From NCBI GenBank assembly GCA_031547305.1, contig JAVBSC010000021.1, positions 1-6,216 of the forward strand: 6,216 nt of DNA. The letters run 5' to 3'. Below are positions 5,821 to 6,216 of the stretch, piece by piece; position 1 is the first letter of the stretch; every line of letters begins with the position of its first letter. Position numbers and translations under genes: made by a program. The notes below the pieces were generated by a model. That model made no database searches and was not told the DNA's origin. It saw nothing but the letters and a program-made list of their open reading frames with translations. Source of the DNA: JAVBSC01 sp031547305. GTDB lineage: Bacteria > Desulfobacterota > Desulfovibrionia > Desulfovibrionales > Desulfovibrionaceae.

Positions 5821-6216
<396 letters not shown>

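Overview
The window reads as a chromosomal segment of a GC-rich Gram-negative bacterium. The two-component pair is of the EnvZ/OmpR type, the rRNA is clearly bacterial, and the truncated first gene has the C-terminal signature of the arylsulfotransferase (ASST)-like family. That family is common in sulfate reducers, so a Desulfovibrio-like host is my guess, but nothing here proves the genus.

Layout: positions 2-286 (+) are the last 94 codons of an ASST-like gene. It converges on a minus-strand block, with a 186-nt gap between stop codons that holds several inverted repeats, including a perfect 16-bp stem at the end of the kinase gene. Everything after that is on the minus strand, so in transcription order it runs from the right edge to the left: the 3' end of 23S rRNA (6216-about 5821), 5S rRNA (5768-5653), a hairpin terminator (5627-5594), a 577-residue multi-spanning membrane protein resembling Bacillus YkoS/DUF6044 (5481-3748), a Stealth-family sugar-phosphate transferase (3680-2664), an OmpR-type response regulator (2630-1887) and an EnvZ-type sensor kinase overlapping it (1912-473).

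Likely joint role: the membrane protein and the Stealth enzyme both fit synthesis or decoration of a cell-surface glycan. The regulator/kinase pair is a complete envelope-sensing two-component system. It lies only 33 nt behind the Stealth gene, and a promoter with a perfect TATAAT box in the 67-nt gap before the Stealth gene could drive Stealth, regulator and kinase together. The membrane-protein gene has an AT-rich interior unlike its neighbours, as is common for transferred surface-polysaccharide genes. I see no insertion sequence, integrase, CRISPR array or tRNA, and no clearly new system. The most unusual thing is the gene arrangement: surface-glycan genes inserted directly behind an rRNA operon and coupled to a two-component system.
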